Assembly (NCBI RefSeq): GCF_003171515.1
Contig: NC_089399.1
Span: forward strand, 744,001 to 808,000
From: Pyrenophora tritici-repentis
Lineage: Eukaryota > Ascomycota > Dothideomycetes > Pleosporales > Pleosporaceae
Length of the DNA: 64,000 nt
Direction of reading: 5' to 3'
How positions within the stretch are numbered: position 1 is the first letter of the stretch; each line of letters begins with the position of its first letter. The notes below the pieces were generated by a model. That model saw only the letters and a list, made by a program, of their open reading frames with translations. It ran no database searches and was not told the DNA's origin. This document shows positions 53,956 through 64,000 of the stretch, one piece after another. The position numbers and the translations under genes are program-made.

Positions 53956-55584
53956 TCATGCGACTGCAAAACGACTGCGCTCCCGTAGCCGCTTGCCAAA
54001 CTTGAACAGCGCAAAGATGCCGCCGGAACACAAGACCATGCACCCGGCCAGTAGACTCACACCTCCATCAATTCCAATCCCCTGGAACATGGGCCTTGCG
54101 AAAAGGATTGCCGCAAAAGCAAAAGCACTTCTGCTCAGACTGTTCGCGCTGAAAATACTTGCCGCGTATCTCGGGTAGATGTTCGGGATGTAGAGCAGCA
54201 CACTCTGCGCGATGAAGTAGATTCCAAAGATAGTGAGACCAAGACCGATGGTAGGTACGATCCAGTGAACTGATGGTCGCGATGCCCATGCGAATATGAA
54301 TAGGCCAACTGCAATGACGGGACTGGCTACCATGCCTGGCCAGAGATGGTTCTCAAGCTCGCCAAAGGTTCCGTTCATGAGACGAGGGAAGACGCGGTAT
54401 TTGAGATAAATCACGTGGATTGTGAAGGCGAACATGCAGGCAGGGAGGATGGCGAGGAAGATGAGACCAGTGGACTCTGCGTTGAAGCCATAGTAGACTG
54501 GGTACACTAGTGGGAGTGACTAGAGTATGTCAGTGACCGTGGGGATTGAATGTAGTAAATAGGTACGTACCTCGAAGAACGAGTAGTAGATGCCATAGCA
54601 CAAGCCCATGTACACTGTTGTAAACAAAATCGCAGGGTCAAGCGCATTGATCTCCCAGGGCTTGATCAGTGCATCGAATAGCAGGCTGCCGATCTTGATG
54701 TTCTTCTGCTTACGCTCCGACTCTGACATCAACTCTGGGTTACCAGTTTGCTCTCGGATGCGCTTCGCCTTGTAATACAGAATAGTGGGCCCGGAACTTT
54801 CTGGCAGTGTCAACAGCAGCGTCAGATAGATTGGGCCCGCGATGATGAGTAGCTCCCAGCTCGAGAAGCGCCACCCCAAGTCTTTTACAGCGTACGACGA
54901 TAGAGTAGGACCCAGAGACGGGCCGAGTGTCGCGACAGCAGCCCAAAGTGCGACAGCAAATGGGAACTCGGCCATTGTCCAGATGTCACCAAGGGAAGCA
55001 CCAGCCGTAGCGAGACAAGGCGATGCCATGAAGCCCAAGAGAAATCGCAACACCATTAAGCCTGGGAAGTTGTTCACCAGTGAAGTCGGTATGCACAGGA
55101 TGATGAAGAGGAACCCTGAGATTGCGTAAGGGGGGTTCCTTCCTATGGCCGGTACTTCGGAGAGCGGCGAGAAAAGCAGACATCCTAGGCCGTAGCCTAT
55201 CACATAGAGTGCGATGCCCAGAGACGCCTCCACATTGCCGACATCAAACTTGTCCATGATGGTTTGCTGGGAAGAGGTGTATAGTGAAGAGCCAACATAT
55301 ACCGCGAATGTATAGACGCAGAGTAGAACCGTCATGAGGATCTTGTGAGATTGAGGCCAGTTTTGCGGATTGCTGGGGTCATCCGGTCCACTCCAGTCTA
55401 CTAGAAGAGTCTGATTTTGCTTCAACTCCGTACCAACAGTGCCGGTCTCTGGCGGGAAGGGAAGTTCATCTGTCGAGGATGAGCCGGAAATTGTTTTGGT
55501 GGTGGTGCGGGCAAAGTCGAATTTTCGGTGCTTGATGTAATGCGCCAAGGTTCCCACACTGGAGTGTTTGAAAAGGTACGACAT
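53956..55584 (-). CDS. MFS transporter, DHA1 family (525 aa)
   Basis: Exons 55584-54571 and 54519-53956, 51-nt intron, 525 residues. The frame extends 24 residues further upstream (to 55656), but MSYLFKHSSVGTLAHYI is the usual start of this subfamily. The preceding-membrane signature LVDWSGPDDPSNPQNWPQS and the loop FSPLSEVPAIGRNPPY mark it as a DHA1 exporter of the Flu1/Mdr1-like group, as do GPSLGPTLSSYAV (motif C region) and LPESSGPTILYYKAKRIRE. Twelve hydrophobic segments can be placed. It probably exports drugs or metabolites at the plasma membrane. A solo LTR lies 61 bp past its stop. Confidence 0.88.
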
Positions 55585-57165
55585 GCTTGCGGTGTAGCGC
55601 AAGGCGCTTGAGATGTAGGATTGGGAGGGAACAAAACAAGATAAGGAAGAGAACACGGCAGGTGCGTCCGTCAGATGCGAAGACGAAGAGTATTGATTAC
55701 CGCCGTCTTTGAAAACCCGTTGCCTTTATATCCCCCGTTGCCTTCTCTTCTTGCGTTTAACTCCGCATCTTACACGACCCTATAAACGTGTTTGTCAGAC
55801 CCATTCTCGCAACATAAGACCATGGCCCCGAAGCTGAGACGGCGCTGCAATCACAGTCCTGTCTATGCATATCTCCGCTAAGGCCACAAATCGGAAAATA
55901 GACTGTCAGATGTTAGGTCTCACTCCGTCACTTACTAATGTACTATAGGGCTGAACTTTTAGGCGGCCATCAACCTGCATACCTTGGCTCAACACGCTTC
56001 TCTTTACCATTAGTCAGGCGTCTATCCAATGATTTCTTTCAATGTCAAAGAAAGCGCAGAGTGCATGGATAAAGTGGGCGATAGCAGCGGCGTAAGCGGA
56101 CATAATTGGAGATAAGATACCGATGATAATTCACCGGTTGCAGTGGCTGCATATGTAGAAGAAACGCATCCATCGTTGTTATGACCACCGCATGTACGAA
56201 CGGAGAGAAAAATATAGGTCAGAAACGGATAACAAAATTTCGGGTGAGCCCGATACTCCCCGGAGACTCGTCGATCATCCTATGGAGACAATGGCGATGA
56301 TGACGCAATCCAAGATCAGACCAATTGGGGACAATGCCGTATGGGTTGCGCCATCTTGATGAGGGTGGGGAGCGTAATGGGCGTTCAAAAGGTGTTCTGA
56401 CAAAGCAAAGTTCGTTGATATTCGTCCGAAGCCACAAAGCTTGGGAAATTACCGCTGCCTAGAGTGCCGACGAAGGGGATACGGTCTGACACAAGACCGA
56501 GCACCGGAAGTGGCAAGTACTGAGGCTGTGCGCCAAGAAATGACTGGGCGCGAAGCAAAAAGTCGCCAGTGCGCCGACACAAGTTATGTTGATGAATGGG
56601 GATGGGATAGAGGAAGTGCAGTGTAGTACTGTAGTGTTAATAGCCCGGAAGTAAGGCTGCACGTCACCCCTGGCGCCGCTCCTTAGTGCCCGCCGACCCT
56701 GGTGGAGCAGCCACGTGACGCGGGGTTTCCAACTCACATACAGTTTCATTACGCTCCTGCACCATCCAACACTCATAACCGTAACGTTTCGACGAAAGCG
56801 CATACACAATTTCCCTCGTACATGTTACGAGCTTTTGCGGCTGCTCGGGACCCTTGCGGCGAGGGGGTGGCCTGATTGGCACGCCAAGCCGTATTTAGGG
56901 TTCACCATCGTGCCTCTGTACTAGGTCATCTCGGCTTTACCTTCAACTGTCAGAATGCCGTCTTAGCAGAACACTAGACTCTTACCTAGTGGCTGTGCCT
57001 AGCCTTGGTGTACAAGCTCTGGGCTGTGAAGGGAGTGCGTTTGGGAACTTGTGGTATGTTGCACTTGCCTTTCCTTCAGCCTTCAGCCTCGTGGTCTTTT
57101 ATTGTTTCCTTTGTTACTGTCGCTCTCTCACTGTGTACAATTTGCTCTTCTTGTGCAATACAATC
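55585..57165. other. Intergenic, 1.58 kb
   Basis: Divergent promoters of the MFS and GT69 genes. No coding sequence or repeat was recognised. Confidence 0.5.
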
Positions 57166-58449
57166 ATGCAGAAGCCCGATCACCTGATGCCTCGTCATAG
57201 ATCCTACTCCTTCCGCCGACGTCCACGATCCCACGCATTCCGACTATTAGCCCTTCTTCTAGTACTTTGGGACTCATTACACTGCATAACACTTTATACT
57301 CGACAAATCGCAATACTCAGCGCCCCGCCGCCGCCACGGAACACAAAGCGCATATTCATCGCCTCCCAACATTGGAACGACGCACGCCTCCTTCGAAGTC
57401 ACTGGAACAAGGCGCTGGTAGCATTGGTGCAGGAGCTCGGGGTCGAGAATGTTTTTGTTTCTATATACGAGAGCGGGAGCTACGACGACAGCAAGGATGC
57501 GCTGAGGGAGTTGGACGCAACGCTGGAACGCCTGCAAGTGAGAAGATCAGTGGAACTGTCGGACGTATCACACGCAGACGAGATCGCGCAACAACCTACC
57601 GAGCACGGATGGATAAAGACACCAGATGGGGAAACACGCATGAGGCGCATCCTGTTCCTCGCGACTGTGCGGAATCGTGTCTTCCAGTCTCTGGAGCATT
57701 TGACCGCTGCAGGAGAGCACTTTGACAGTGTACTGTTCCTTAATGATGTCGTCTTCACGCCGAAGGATGTCTTGCGATTACTCGACACGAACGGTGGGCA
57801 CTACGCAGCAGCTTGCTCCATGGACTTTGCGAAACCCCCGGAGTTCTATGACACCTTTGCTTTGAGAGACTCGCAGGGTCACGAGGCTGTTATGCAGACT
57901 TGGCCTTACTTCCGATCGCATGTATCGAGATATGCAGCGGAGCGGTTCTTACCAGTCCCCGTTGCTTCATGTTGGAACGGCATGGGTCAGTACACCCCCC
58001 ACTTCAGCATTTGTCTCGTACTAACACACCCAGTCGCCATGCCGATCGACCCCTTCGTCGCTAGCCCGCCCCTCCGCTTCCGAGGCATCCCCGACTCCCT
58101 TGCAACATACCACGTAGAGGCCTCAGAATGCTGTCTGATCCACGCCGACAACCCGTTTTCCACATCGAAAGGCGTCTTCCTCAATCCCAACGTTAAAGTC
58201 GGCTACAATAGCACCGCATTCGACGCCGTGAACTCGCCTCAAGCCATTATGTCACCCTTCAACATCTGGACAGCAGTCTGGAAAAACCGTGTCCTGAGAT
58301 TCTTCACAAATCCGCTCTTTAAGGAACATGTGGTGCGCCTGCGCCTGCGGAAGTGGAGCACTGAGACGGAACAGTCGAGCGAACGAGGCGAGTTTTGTCT
58401 TATCAATGAAATGCAAATTTTGTTAGAAAAAGGATGGAAACATGTGTAA
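57166..58449 (+). CDS. Glycosyltransferase family 69 (CAP59-like), type II membrane protein
   Basis: Exons 57166-57985 and 58034-58449; the 48-nt intron (GTCAGT ... CACCCAG) has no stop, so the frame also reads through it unspliced. The product is 411 residues. The frame extends upstream to 56989, but the Met at 57166 (MQKPDHLMPRHRSYSFRRRP) gives a normal short basic cytosolic tail before one membrane anchor (LLALLLVLWDSLHC). Family blocks are FIASQHWNDARLLRSHW, VFVSIYESGSYDD, FLNDVVFTPKDVLRLLDT, YAAACSMDF and FYDTFALRDSQG. GT69 enzymes are Golgi alpha-1,3-mannosyltransferase-like proteins, known from Cryptococcus CAP59/CMT1. The acceptor here is unknown; wall or glycoprotein glycans are likely. 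Confidence 0.88.
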   Translation: MQKPDHLMPRHRSYSFRRRPRSHAFRLLALLLVLWDSLHCITLYTRQIAILSAPPPPRNTKRIFIASQHWNDARLLRSHWNKALVALVQELGVENVFVSIYESGSYDDSKDALRELDATLERLQVRRSVELSDVSHADEIAQQPTEHGWIKTPDGETRMRRILFLATVRNRVFQSLEHLTAAGEHFDSVLFLNDVVFTPKDVLRLLDTNGGHYAAACSMDFAKPPEFYDTFALRDSQGHEAVMQTWPYFRSHVSRYAAERFLPVPVASCWNGMGQYTPHFSICLVLTHPVAMPIDPFVASPPLRFRGIPDSLATYHVEASECCLIHADNPFSTSKGVFLNPNVKVGYNSTAFDAVNSPQAIMSPFNIWTAVWKNRVLRFFTNPLFKEHVVRLRLRKWSTETEQSSERGEFCLINEMQILLEKGWKHV

Positions 58450-58843
58450 GCCGCTGGGCAAACAGCGGGATATAGATTTTCTTTGTCAATAGTTACAACA
58501 AATTCAATACGCAAATGATGTACTCTTTCCTTGAGTGACGTAATGCCATGTGAATTGGTCCGTGCATCTCGAGGCCCACGAAGAACGTCTCGAGTCAATT
58601 GGGAATTTGAGATTTACATTGGTATTGTTTAAGAGCAAGCCGTAAAGATAGACATGAAGGACTGCAGGCTGGTAGAAGCTGTGCAAGGCACGGCTATTGA
58701 TGTAGTGGCATTTCGGGCAATTGTGCTTGTTGCAGTAGTCTCATCAGCATCATTAAATATCACCAACTTTGTAAGAAGAAGGTAGAGACCAAATTTAATA
58801 TCGCATTTAGAGATGATTAAAAATCCGTATATATCAAGGTTTG
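58450..58843. other. Intergenic, 394 bp
   Basis: 3' region of the GT69 gene up to the retrotransposon. AT-rich; nothing further recognised. Confidence 0.5.
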
Positions 58844-59035
58844 TGTCGGATCGTGAGTATCGGTAGAGACGTCGGCTGCTGGACACTTCGGCCCGACTTC
58901 GGCCCACCTTGCGCAGAGCTTAGGTATACCTTCGTAGCAGCTGTGTTCGTAATAAATCAATCACCATCACCGAACAGAATGCATTCCTAGTTATCGTTAT
59001 TTCCTTTCAGCACTAGTGCTATAGACCTTCCAACA
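58844..59035 (+). repeat. 5' LTR, 192 bp
   Basis: Direct repeat of 62086-62277, TG...CA ends. Confidence 0.92.
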
Positions 59036-59224
59036 CTGATCAGTGATTGCTTGAGGCGATCACAGACAGCAAGGAAGAAGAGACAGACCGCATCTTTGAC
59101 AGCCTCCCTAACGCACGACGTTATACTCCTGAGAGAAGATTCTGTGCTAAGAACAGAGCGAGGCAGAGATAACGCATAGCGATCAAAACCTCCCTCTAAG
59201 CTGCTAATCCAGGCCGAAGCTCGA

Positions 59225-59390
59225 TTACAGCGCGTCAGCAACGCACAAAGACACACTGTTGAAATCCCGACGCGAGAAGTCTTGGGACGACTACAGCACG
59301 TCAGCAGCGCAGAGCGACAGACTATTGATATCCCGACGCGAGAAGTCTCGGGACGACTATAGTGCGTCAGCAACGCGTAGCGATTCCGTA
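59225..59390 (+). repeat. Tandem leader repeats with hairpins
   Basis: Two copies of about 68 bp, opening with (A)TCCCGACGCGAGAAGTC and running through GACGACTA..GCGTCAGCA, plus a partial copy upstream. The second copy contains TCCCGA...TCGGGA, able to form a stem-loop. They lie in the untranslated leader between LTR and gag. Confidence 0.75.
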
Positions 59391-59489
59391 CGAGCGTCCC
59401 CGGACGATCCTATCACGTACAACCACAAGCGCTGGAACCGACCAACCAGCTAGACAAGACAAGGCAACGCGTCAATATACACCGGCACG

Positions 59490-61510
59490 ATGGCAGGCAG
59501 CCAGAGCAACTCTGGCGATACAGACGCTGATGTTCAAGAGCAACTACTCAACTATCCATCCGAACGCAATACAAGCAAGCGCGCAGAAACTATATCCCCA
59601 GGAGCGAAGTTTACTGCTGAACACCTTATGCGACACTGTCCATACACAGTCACGTTTGACTATATCAACCCATCTCTCTGGGGTGTACCCGCACCAGAGG
59701 ATGCAGACGAGACGCACGCAACAACCTGGGTCGCGAAGGCTATCCACGACTACCATGTAGGAATGGAATGGGATGAGAGACTATACTTCGACTACCAATG
59801 GGACTTTGAAGGATGGACACGAGAGCTATTCCAGAAGGTTGAGCGCACTACGCTAAGATCTCTGAAGACTGTGCTCCGGTATAGGGGAGTCTATACAGGC
59901 AAATTTCGGGCTAGAGTAGCTGATTCCCTCTTCAACTTACTAGGAGGAGAAAACGCTCCCGAATGGGACCCTGCAGAGTTCAAGGCCGAGAAGTTTGACG
60001 AACGTTCTGAGGCGTACCAGCGTCAGCAGAACGCACATCTAGCAGCCCCTATAGATAGACAAGCGCAGCAGCCACTGCAACAGACGCAGCCACTGGAACC
60101 GCTACAGCCGCAGCCACAACGTCCGTCACAGGGCGAGCAGTATAGAGTGAGACAAGGCGTTCGAAGCCACCCGCAATATCAAGAGCTACAACAACCGCCC
60201 TACGCGATCAATGCCTATGCAGGACCACAGCCTCGACAAACGGAGCAGGCTATGCAACCACAACAATGGTACCCGCAGACACAGACACGACCCCCAGCGA
60301 CCGCATACCGCGAGGTGACACCTTTCCCTCAGCAACCTACAAACCGAGTACCTGACAGACCCCTTGGCCTACCACATGACCCGTACAAGACGCTACCGCC
60401 GCGATGGTCTCGCAACGATCGGCTCGAAGCCAATACGATCACGCAGTTCTCTAAGCTATGGGACAATAGCAACAAGTATACAGGGAATGCGTACGATCTC
60501 CTAGACGATAAGATTAAGATCTTCTTCAGCATCTGCTGGCAGGTAGATATCCAGGAGGAGCAGTTTCACGCAGTGTTTCCCCGTATCCTTACCGGGCGTG
60601 CAGAGACGTTCTACATACAGGTTGTAGAGAGAGATGATAGCTTTGCTGATGCGTACATGGCAATCAAAAACCACTTCGACCATGACGTCCATCACCAGCA
60701 CTACTACACAGACTGGACGACTACAACCTTCGCTCGCACCCGCACAGAGAACCCCGACAAGGGACTACACGAGGTTCTGCAGATCCTGCTTGACAAGCTG
60801 CAGCTATGCCAGCGTGCCCTTGGCAAGAACTTTGAGGGCGAGGATGCCCTACGTACCACTGTCATCAATGCCTGCCGAGGAGTACCAGAGCTTGAGATGG
60901 CACTGTTCAAACCAGCCACAATCTGTGAAGGACTCTTCTCAGACCTACGTTCTGCAGTTGAGACACACCTTGCACGGCAACACACTACCCAGATGGTCAC
61001 AGAGGACCAATACTACTTAGATCGCCGATACAACGGCAATGGAAGAATCCGAGGTAGATCTCGAGGTGGAGGAGGATTCAGAGGCGGATCTAGAGGAGCA
61101 TATCGAGGAGGCGAGCAGCGCGACGACAACGGACGAGGATTTAAGCCTCGCTGGAGGAAGAAATGCTTTGTTTGCCAGAAGGAAGGATGCTGGCCTACCA
61201 ACCACACAGACGAAGAGCGCAAGGCTGCCCGTACACAGTTCTTCTCTACGCTATACTTTACAGGTACACAGCCCCCAAGGACTTCTCCGTACATCTTGCA
61301 GAATACGAAGGGATCGAGCACACTAGCCAGTACAATCAGAGAGGCTGGAGAGAGGAGGAAGACTGCGAGGATGACGACGATGACGACGTCGCGGAAGCAT
61401 ACCTTGAACAGCAGTTTTTCACGGAGCAATGCCTTGCAGATCAGGCGTTCTTGCACCACATCTCTGGCGACGACGTATACCGCCAAGACGCGCCATCAGC
61501 TCACAGCTAG
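59490..61510 (+). pseudogene. Copia gag, frameshifted near its end
   Basis: The frame opens MAGSQSNSGDTDADVQEQ and encodes a capsid-like region (LWDNSNKYTGNAYDLLDDK..FFSICWQVDIQEEQF, LLDKLQLCQRALGKNFEG), a Gln-rich linker, an RGG-rich stretch and a zinc knuckle (CFVCQKEGCWPTNH, CX2CX4CX4H). Near 61275 the likely frame shifts by one base: the acidic tail APKDFSVHLAEYEG ... EDDDDDDVAEAYLEQQFF belongs to the next frame and ends with TAG at 61508-61510, while the original frame runs on to 61544. A one-base loss in the C5A2 run would explain it. Without repair the tail of Gag is altered. Confidence 0.78.
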
Positions 61511-62001
61511 GCTTTGTCCTTATGCTCGTCAACGAGTCTATTGACGTCAACACCTTCACAATACAGGGCAACGTGATCCACTACAGCTCTACAAAATGCA
61601 AGCGCATCACACGGAGCGTACTGGCCTCAGAGATCTACGGCATGGTCAACGGCTTTGACATAGGCATTGCAGTTGCAACCACGCTGAGGATAGTTACAGA
61701 ACGACTTAGACTACCTGCAATTCCCTTGGTTATCTGTACAGACTCGTACTCCTTGTACGAGTGCCTAGTAAAGCTTGGGACGACGAAGGAAAAGCGTCTC
61801 ATGATCGACATCATGGCGCTGCGCCAATCATATGAGCGTCGCGAGATCACGGAGATCCGCTGGATCAATGGTGAAGACAATCCTGCAGACGCCTTCACCA
61901 AGGCATCGCCAAACCGCGCTCTTGAACGCTTTATTGACGGCAATAAGCTGACAGTCCGAGTAGAGGGATGGGTGCAGAGGCCGACAAGCTTTGATGGTTG
62001 A
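61500..62001 (+). pseudogene. Copia RNase H remnant of pol
   Basis: From about 61500 the frame reads SSQLGFVLMLVNES ... IHYSSTKCKRITRSVLASEIYGM, then VICTDSYSLYECLVKLGTTKEKRLMIDI and RWINGEDNPADAFTKASPN, the standard C-terminal RNase H of fungal copia Pol, ending at 62001. The Glu and Asp active-site positions (ASEIYG, CTDSYS) remain; the first catalytic Asp, normally just before SSQLG, is lost at the deletion junction. Confidence 0.85.
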
Positions 62002-62085
62002 TGCTACACACAGTTACCATCAACACATACTGTCACTACCGATACAAGCAGAGTTACTAGCTACCCAGAAAGAAAAGACTTCCAG

Positions 62086-62277
62086 TGTCGGATCGTGAGT
62101 ATCGGTAGAGACGTCGGCTGCTGGACACTTCGGCCCGACTTCGGCCCACCTTGCGCAGAGCTTAGGTATACCTTCGTAGCAGCTGTGTTCGTAATAAATC
62201 AATCACCATCACCGAACAGAATGCATTCCTAGTTATCGTTATTTCCTTTCAGCACTAGTGCTATAGACCTTCCAACA
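62086..62277 (+). repeat. 3' LTR, 192 bp
   Basis: Direct repeat of 58844-59035. Confidence 0.92.
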
Positions 62278-62282
62278 GTTTG

Positions 62283-62845
62283 TTCTTTACATCAATAAAT
62301 CGAATCCACATAGCATATTGTAGATCCTAGTTTACCTGATTACATAATACGCCTAAGCCTCCTCACAACGTCCTGCTTAGTCTTACATCCGCGCTAACGC
62401 CAGCATTAATGTTATAAACTTGCGCAGAAGAAAGATGCGATATAGAGAATTGGTAATGAGCTTATTTATTCATGCTTCTGCTATAATGGGTAGTTTAAAC
62501 ATGTCTACCATACTTGCCTTTACCTTTCCTAGGGAGACACAAGGCCATCGCATTGCTAAGGGACCTTTCGGTGCTTTCCAAGCTTAGCCATGTCTTTTTG
62601 TGCATCCCCTGTGGTTCTCATAGAGAAGCGTGGATGTGGTGTTGCAGAGGTGCGCTAATAGCACGGCATCGCATTATTTGTTGCTACCTTGCCGCACACT
62701 TGCAATTGAACTGTGACAGCATAGAGTAGACCGGTAGAGGATTAAAGATATCTGTGCTGGAACACTAAGGTAATCCTGCAATTAACGCTGTGATTGTGAG
62801 GTAGCTACCTAGAACTATTAGCCCTATCTTACGTTGTACCCCACA
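62283..62845. other. Noncoding, 0.56 kb
   Basis: Downstream of the retrotransposon; no gene or repeat recognised. Confidence 0.45.
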
Positions 62846-62998
62846 CAAACAGCGCCACCACAGCGCAATATTAGAGCAAAAAGAGAGCAATCCTAGCTGT
62901 GTCTCGAACGTTATGCCCCTTCAAAAACAGCATAACCATAGTATAATATTAGAGTAAAAAGAGAGTAAACTAAACAGTGTCCTAAATATAGGCTCAGC
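62846..62998. repeat. 78-bp tandem duplication, one copy C-to-T altered
   Basis: AATATTAGAGCAAAAAGAGA at 62867 recurs as AATATTAGAGTAAAAAGAGA at 62945, period 78. In the aligned core most differences are C-to-T or G-to-A, mainly CA to TA, as expected from repeat-induced point mutation. Confidence 0.7.
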
Positions 62999-63150
62999 TA
63001 AGTGTAAAAATGAAAAATAAAATAACAAAAAGTTCGGGCACCTTCCCGGGAGTTGTTAGTCGGTTATACATACCTCTCCCTGGGATCCCTACATCTTTTT
63101 TTCGAACCTCGCCGCTTGCCAGACATTACTGCATGTTTTGACGCACCTGT

Positions 63151-63350
63151 CTGTGTGCCCCCCTAGGGGGACGCCCGAAGGCTTTTCGCACCCTGTGTCC
63201 CCCCAAAGGGAACCCCCGAAGGGAATAACCCGCACCTGTGTCCCCCGAAGGGAACCCCCGAAGGGAACCGAATCTATGTCCCCCAAAGGGGACCCCCGAA
63301 GGGATTCGAACCAACGTCCTCGAAAGGGAACCCTCGAAGGGTGGAAGCAT
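63151..63350. repeat. GC-rich minisatellite, about five 38-43-bp units
   Basis: Units open (C)TGTGTCCCCC and contain one or two CCCCCGAAGGG-type palindromes, each able to fold. Starts at about 63151, 63193, 63236, 63274 and 63315. The reverse strand reads as repeated SLRGFPLGGHR-like peptides in short open frames, judged not to be genes. Confidence 0.8.
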
Positions 63351-63531
63351 GACCGGGTCCCACCGGGCCAAAGAGAGTCTTAGACCTTCTTTGACGAAAG
63401 CTAATTGTGTTAGACTGTTTATATAGTTGATTAATTCAGCAAGTGACTGTTTAACAGTTATTGCTTGTGCGACTTAAGCGAGTGGCAGCAGCAGGTTTGT
63501 TTGCATGTGAACATGGTCCAGGACGATCGGT

Positions 63532-63708
63532 CTACAGCTGTGGTGCTGGGATTGCCTTGTAGCGTTCAACGGCCTTAAGGAATCTTTGTAACGTAATCTC
63601 CTTCTTTTGCAGCACACCAGAGAACTCCCACACTGTGTGGCAACCATGTAGTGCCTCGTAGAGCCCCATACCAGGCATGGCAAGAAGCTTACGCTTCGCC
63701 AGTAGAAG
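63532..63708 (-). pseudogene. Possible C-terminal gene fragment
   Basis: Minus-strand frame of 58 codons ending at 63532, reading LLAMPGMGLYEALHGCHTV and on through VLQKKEITLQRFLKAVERYKA. Composition is protein-like, but two in-frame stops lie just upstream (63709-63714) and no splice join was found. Family unknown. Confidence 0.35.
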
Positions 63709-64000
63709 TCATCATCTCAGGTAGACTTGACCACCTATGCTGTGACTCAGTGCAGTTTGGTAGAAGTGAATCAATCAGTCCGTACGCTTTCAAGGACTAT
63801 GCAGCGTGTTCACGCCCTTTGCAAGTCTCCATGGTTTGGTATGCATTGGCGATGACGTTATGTGAGGATTCTCGCGATGCACAACAGCACCACACCACAT
63901 CACTCCAACGTAGACCAAGTACCAGCTACAAGCTCTGTATCAGGAGGCGCTACAAGATCCTCGTAAGGTGTAGGAGGAGAGACTACCCTTATGCATGGTG

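Larger units (their letters stand above)
58844..62277 (+). mobile_element. Copia-type LTR retrotransposon, internally deleted (3.43 kb)
   Basis: LTRs 58844-59035 and 62086-62277 are each 192 bp and read identical; both start TGTCGG and end CCAACA. A perfect 5-bp duplication GTTTG flanks the element (58839-58843 and 62278-62282). The interior holds gag with a zinc knuckle and the C-terminal RNase H end of pol, directly joined; protease, integrase and reverse transcriptase are missing. A purine-rich tract (AGAAAGAAAAG) precedes the right LTR. Non-autonomous but recently inserted. Confidence 0.92.

Noticed and set aside
57986..58033. Reading through the GT69 intron as coding
   Set aside because: The 48-nt stretch has good splice signals and a CTAAC branch; removing it restores family sequence, although the frame is open either way.
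61276..61544. C-terminal tail of the unshifted gag frame
   Set aside because: Thr/Arg-rich random sequence; the acidic tail in the next frame matches what copia Gag proteins have after the zinc knuckle.
63290..63325. GGTTCGAATCC on the minus strand, resembling a tRNA T-arm
   Set aside because: The stem pairs only two bases and no acceptor, D or anticodon arms surround it; it belongs to the minisatellite.
1..64000. CRISPR array, bacterial operons or plasmid features
   Set aside because: The tandem repeats present are coding or minisatellite arrays without spacers, and the genes have spliceosomal introns.

Overview
The window is nuclear DNA of a filamentous ascomycete. Genes are split by short introns (about 48-70 nt, GT..AG with CTAAC/CTGAC-type branch sites). 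Gene content (HeLo-like N-terminal domain protein, GT69 glycosyltransferase, Rrn9, GPI-type GH18 chitinase) and a Pleosporales-like set of transposons suggest a dothideomycete, probably Pleosporales. That placement is inference from protein family resemblance; no search was run. I found no tRNA, rRNA or CRISPR array.

Layout. 1-4.1 kb: an F-box/LRR protein running off the left edge and a DHA1 MFS transporter, both minus. 5.6-6.5 kb: a 1-Cys peroxiredoxin. 6.8-10.5 kb: a 1171-residue protein with a HeLo-like N-terminus and a coiled coil. 11.5-16.4 kb: two broken genes, a CPD photolyase with two single-base frameshifts and a secreted alkaline phosphatase lacking about 70 codons. 16.4-19.5 kb: a gene desert. 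19.6-20.5 kb: a secreted cysteine-rich protein. 21-23.9 kb: a PIF1-type helicase with an RNase H1-type hybrid-binding domain, followed by a decayed copy of its own last part. 25-30 kb: Rrn9, a short-chain dehydrogenase, and a divergent kappa-class GST. 32-35.5 kb: a Myb-like DNA-binding protein and an Ap4A phosphorylase. 36.2-43.2 kb: housekeeping genes CWC22, DPM2 and a DCAF6/Iqw1-type WD40 protein. 43.8-47.5 kb: a repeat-rich cell-wall GH18 chitinase.

49.2 kb to the end is transposon-rich. A 3.4-kb Tc1/mariner-type element with about 97-bp inverted repeats carries two convergent genes (DDE transposase plus an unknown protein). A solo LTR with a perfect TSD lies just downstream of a second MFS transporter. 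A GT69 glycosyltransferase follows. Then comes a 3.4-kb copia-type retrotransposon with LTRs that read identical and a perfect 5-bp TSD, but with protease, integrase and reverse transcriptase deleted. The right end holds a RIP-like tandem duplication and a GC-rich minisatellite. Three copies of a MITE of about 90-105 bp sit beside or inside housekeeping genes (24.8, 36.1 and 39.3 kb), one of them in a DPM2 intron.

Fungal genes are transcribed singly, so neighbours need not act together. The dehydrogenase and kappa GST share a short divergent promoter, as do CWC22 and DPM2. Exon borders were worked out by hand from splice signals and reading-frame continuity; exon lengths sum to whole codons for every complete gene given.
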